Positions 62,936 through 64,000 of a stretch of DNA of 64,000 nucleotides are shown in pieces. The DNA lies in NCBI RefSeq assembly GCF_024508295.1, contig NZ_CP101990.1, positions 248,001-312,000 of the forward strand. The letters are read 5' to 3'. Under the pieces are notes generated by a model. It had not been told where the DNA came from. It did not search any database and saw only the letters and a list, made by a program, of their open reading frames with translations. Source of the DNA: Aeromicrobium duanguangcaii (lineage in GTDB: Bacteria > Actinomycetota > Actinomycetes > Propionibacteriales > Nocardioidaceae). The position numbers and the translations under genes are program-made. Within the stretch, counting starts at the first letter, position 1, and the number at the start of each line of letters is the position of its first letter.

Positions 62936-63406
62936 TCAGGGCGCGTCGGTGCGCTCCGTCAGGCGGATGACGGGGATGACGCGGTCGGTCTTCTCGGTGT
63001 AGCCGCCGAACTGCGGCGCGGACTCGACGATCGACCGGAGCGCGGCCTCGCGCTCGGCGCCGTGCAGCTGCTCGGCGCGAACCGGGATCTTGCGCGGGCC
63101 GATCTCGAGGGTGATCTCGTCGGGGTGGGCGGCGATGTTGTGGAACCACGCGGGGTTGTTCTTCGCGCCGTTGGCGGAGGCGACGATCAGCCAGGATCCG
63201 TCCGTGCCGGGGAACCAGCCGACGGGGTTCTCGCGGGGCTGACCGCTCTTGGCGCCGACCGTCGTGAGGACCGCGATCTTCATCGGTCCCAGGGACGCCG
63301 ACGCCGAGCGCCGGGCACGCCGTGCCATGAACTTGTTCGCCAGTCGGACGAGGGGACCGCCGGTGGACCTGCCGCCGCGCGTTCCGCCGTGGGCCTCGAA
63401 GCTCAT
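62936..63406 (-). CDS. Deazaflavin (F420)-dependent nitroreductase-family protein
   Basis: 156 residues, ATG at 63406 with GGAGGA upstream. The DDN/DUF385 family pattern is visible: LTTVGAKSGQPRENPVGWF, a segment SWLIVASANGAKNNPAWFHN and IAAHPDEITLEIG. Such proteins use F420H2 to reduce quinones or nitro compounds and are common in actinomycetes. The N-terminal ~40 residues are basic and may associate with the membrane. Confidence 0.85.
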   Translation of the reverse strand: MSFEAHGGTRGGRSTGGPLVRLANKFMARRARRSASASLGPMKIAVLTTVGAKSGQPRENPVGWFPGTDGSWLIVASANGAKNNPAWFHNIAAHPDEITLEIGPRKIPVRAEQLHGAEREAALRSIVESAPQFGGYTEKTDRVIPVIRLTERTDAP

Positions 63407-63467
63407 GTCATCCTCCGTCGTCCGGGCTCACCGCCAACCTACTGACGGCGAGGCCCGGCGGCGAGCG

Positions 63468-64000
63468 CTACGACTGGCGCTGCAGGTCGGCGGGGGTGCG
63501 CAGCCAGCGCCAATAGACCCACGCCGCGATGCCCGAGCCGGAAGAGTTGAGGATCATGTCGGCCATCGTGTCGGCGTAGCCGCGGGAGTGGTGCGTGGAC
63601 TGCAGTTGGTCCGAGGTCCACTCGCCGATCTCCCACAGGGAGCCGATGCCCAGCCAGGTCAGCCACAGGACGATCGGCAGCAGGAACGCCGGCTCGGCCC
63701 GGAACCGGTGCAGCAGCAACCGGGCGATCGCCAGGGTGCTGACCAGCGAGAAGGTGAAGTGCGCGAAGTCGTCGTACCACCAGATGCGGTCGTAGAAGTT
63801 CAGGCCCCAGCCGGCGACGGCCCCCAGGATCACGGTCGTCAGACCGGTCATCACCAGCGGGTCCCGCAGCGCCTGCCACAGCAGAACACAGCCCATCACC
63901 GCAGCGGCCATCGTGACCCGGGTGAAGTGGTCCGACGCCGTGATCCCCACGACCACAGCGCTGAGCATGGTGACCACGGTGAAGAGCAGGGCTGCCCAGT
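63468..64000 (-). CDS. DUF2238/YjdF-like membrane protein (5' end beyond right edge)
   Basis: At least 177 residues; the frame is open to the window edge, so the true start probably lies beyond it (a GTG at 63977 is internal to a hydrophobic run). About five membrane helices. The conserved segments are FYDRIWWYDDFAHFTFSLVS and GSLWEIGEWTSDQL, then ADTMADMILNSSGSGIA, matching DUF2238/YjdF-like proteins. The acidic residues inside the membrane are conserved, but function is unknown. Confidence 0.75.
   Translation of the reverse strand, partial: WAALLFTVVTMLSAVVVGITASDHFTRVTMAAAVMGCVLLWQALRDPLVMTGLTTVILGAVAGWGLNFYDRIWWYDDFAHFTFSLVSTLAIARLLLHRFRAEPAFLLPIVLWLTWLGIGSLWEIGEWTSDQLQSTHHSRGYADTMADMILNSSGSGIAAWVYWRWLRTPADLQRQS

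Noticed and set aside
1-64000. Riboswitches (cobalamin, SAM, TPP, ykoK) and insertion sequences
   Set aside because: Leaders are short or absent, no conserved riboswitch cores were recognised, and no transposase was found.

Overview
The window is about 70% GC and gene-dense on both strands. Several features point to a mycothiol-producing actinomycete, most likely Nocardioidaceae (Aeromicrobium/Nocardioides-like; an inference, not a database match). They are MshD, a GlnR-type orphan regulator, Streptomyces-style PHO boxes, the mutT1-ppk pair, the regulator-hbhA-DUF2516 trio known from mycobacteria, and many leaderless genes with TANNNT boxes 6-7 nt before the start codon. No rRNA, prophage, insertion sequence or CRISPR array is visible.

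Layout. 1-9.2 kb is a cell-surface glycan block: a large RgpF/TagF-like glycosyltransferase cut by the left edge, a small coupled protein sharing its N-terminal module, a YfhO-like membrane protein, a UPF0104 membrane protein, a GT4 glycosyltransferase, a methyltransferase and a GT2 glycosyltransferase. 9.3-15 kb holds a GNAT protein, a NRAMP transporter, a Fpg/Nei glycosylase, a secreted protein and an ABC exporter. 15-19 kb carries an unusually long fused PurL. 19.2-28.7 kb is a phosphate block: DUF47-Pit, pstSCAB with a PHO box, and ppk1-mutT1 with a second PHO box.

28.8-36.4 kb has an esterase, mshD, a fused AccD/AccA carboxyltransferase, the GDP-mannose genes (manC, manA, a eukaryotic-type phosphomannomutase) and glnR. 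36.6-38.9 kb is a sulfur-transfer operon (DUF4395, thiosulfate sulfurtransferase, SseC/DUF1416) preceded by a 25-codon cysteine leader peptide too short for ordinary gene callers. 39-46.3 kb has a PIG-V-like mannosyltransferase, tagD, an LCP ligase, dtd, nitrobindin, ygfZ and a DEAD-box helicase. 46.4-50.8 kb is a tandem array of three secreted DNase I-fold proteins with fibronectin-like domains. 51-53.8 kb holds the hbhA operon and a PadR/HAAS pair with a clear palindromic operator. 53.9-64 kb has typA, MarR-MFS, a frameshifted LysE exporter, a secreted DUF1906 glycoside-hydrolase-like protein, tRNA-Phe, a hemerythrin protein, tRNA-Asp beside gluQRS, an MBL hydrolase, a deazaflavin-dependent nitroreductase-family protein and a DUF2238-like membrane protein cut by the right edge.

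How the parts work together. GDP-mannose from manA/pmm/manC can feed mannosyltransferases and the surface-glycan genes, and tagD can supply CDP-glycerol to TagF-type enzymes. Pst uptake and polyphosphate synthesis appear to share PHO control. The most interesting regulatory items are the cysteine leader, the two nested palindromic elements at 40.4 and 46.3 kb, the overlapping divergent -10 boxes between manA and pmm, and the PadR operator. No intergenic stretch exceeds 300 bp.
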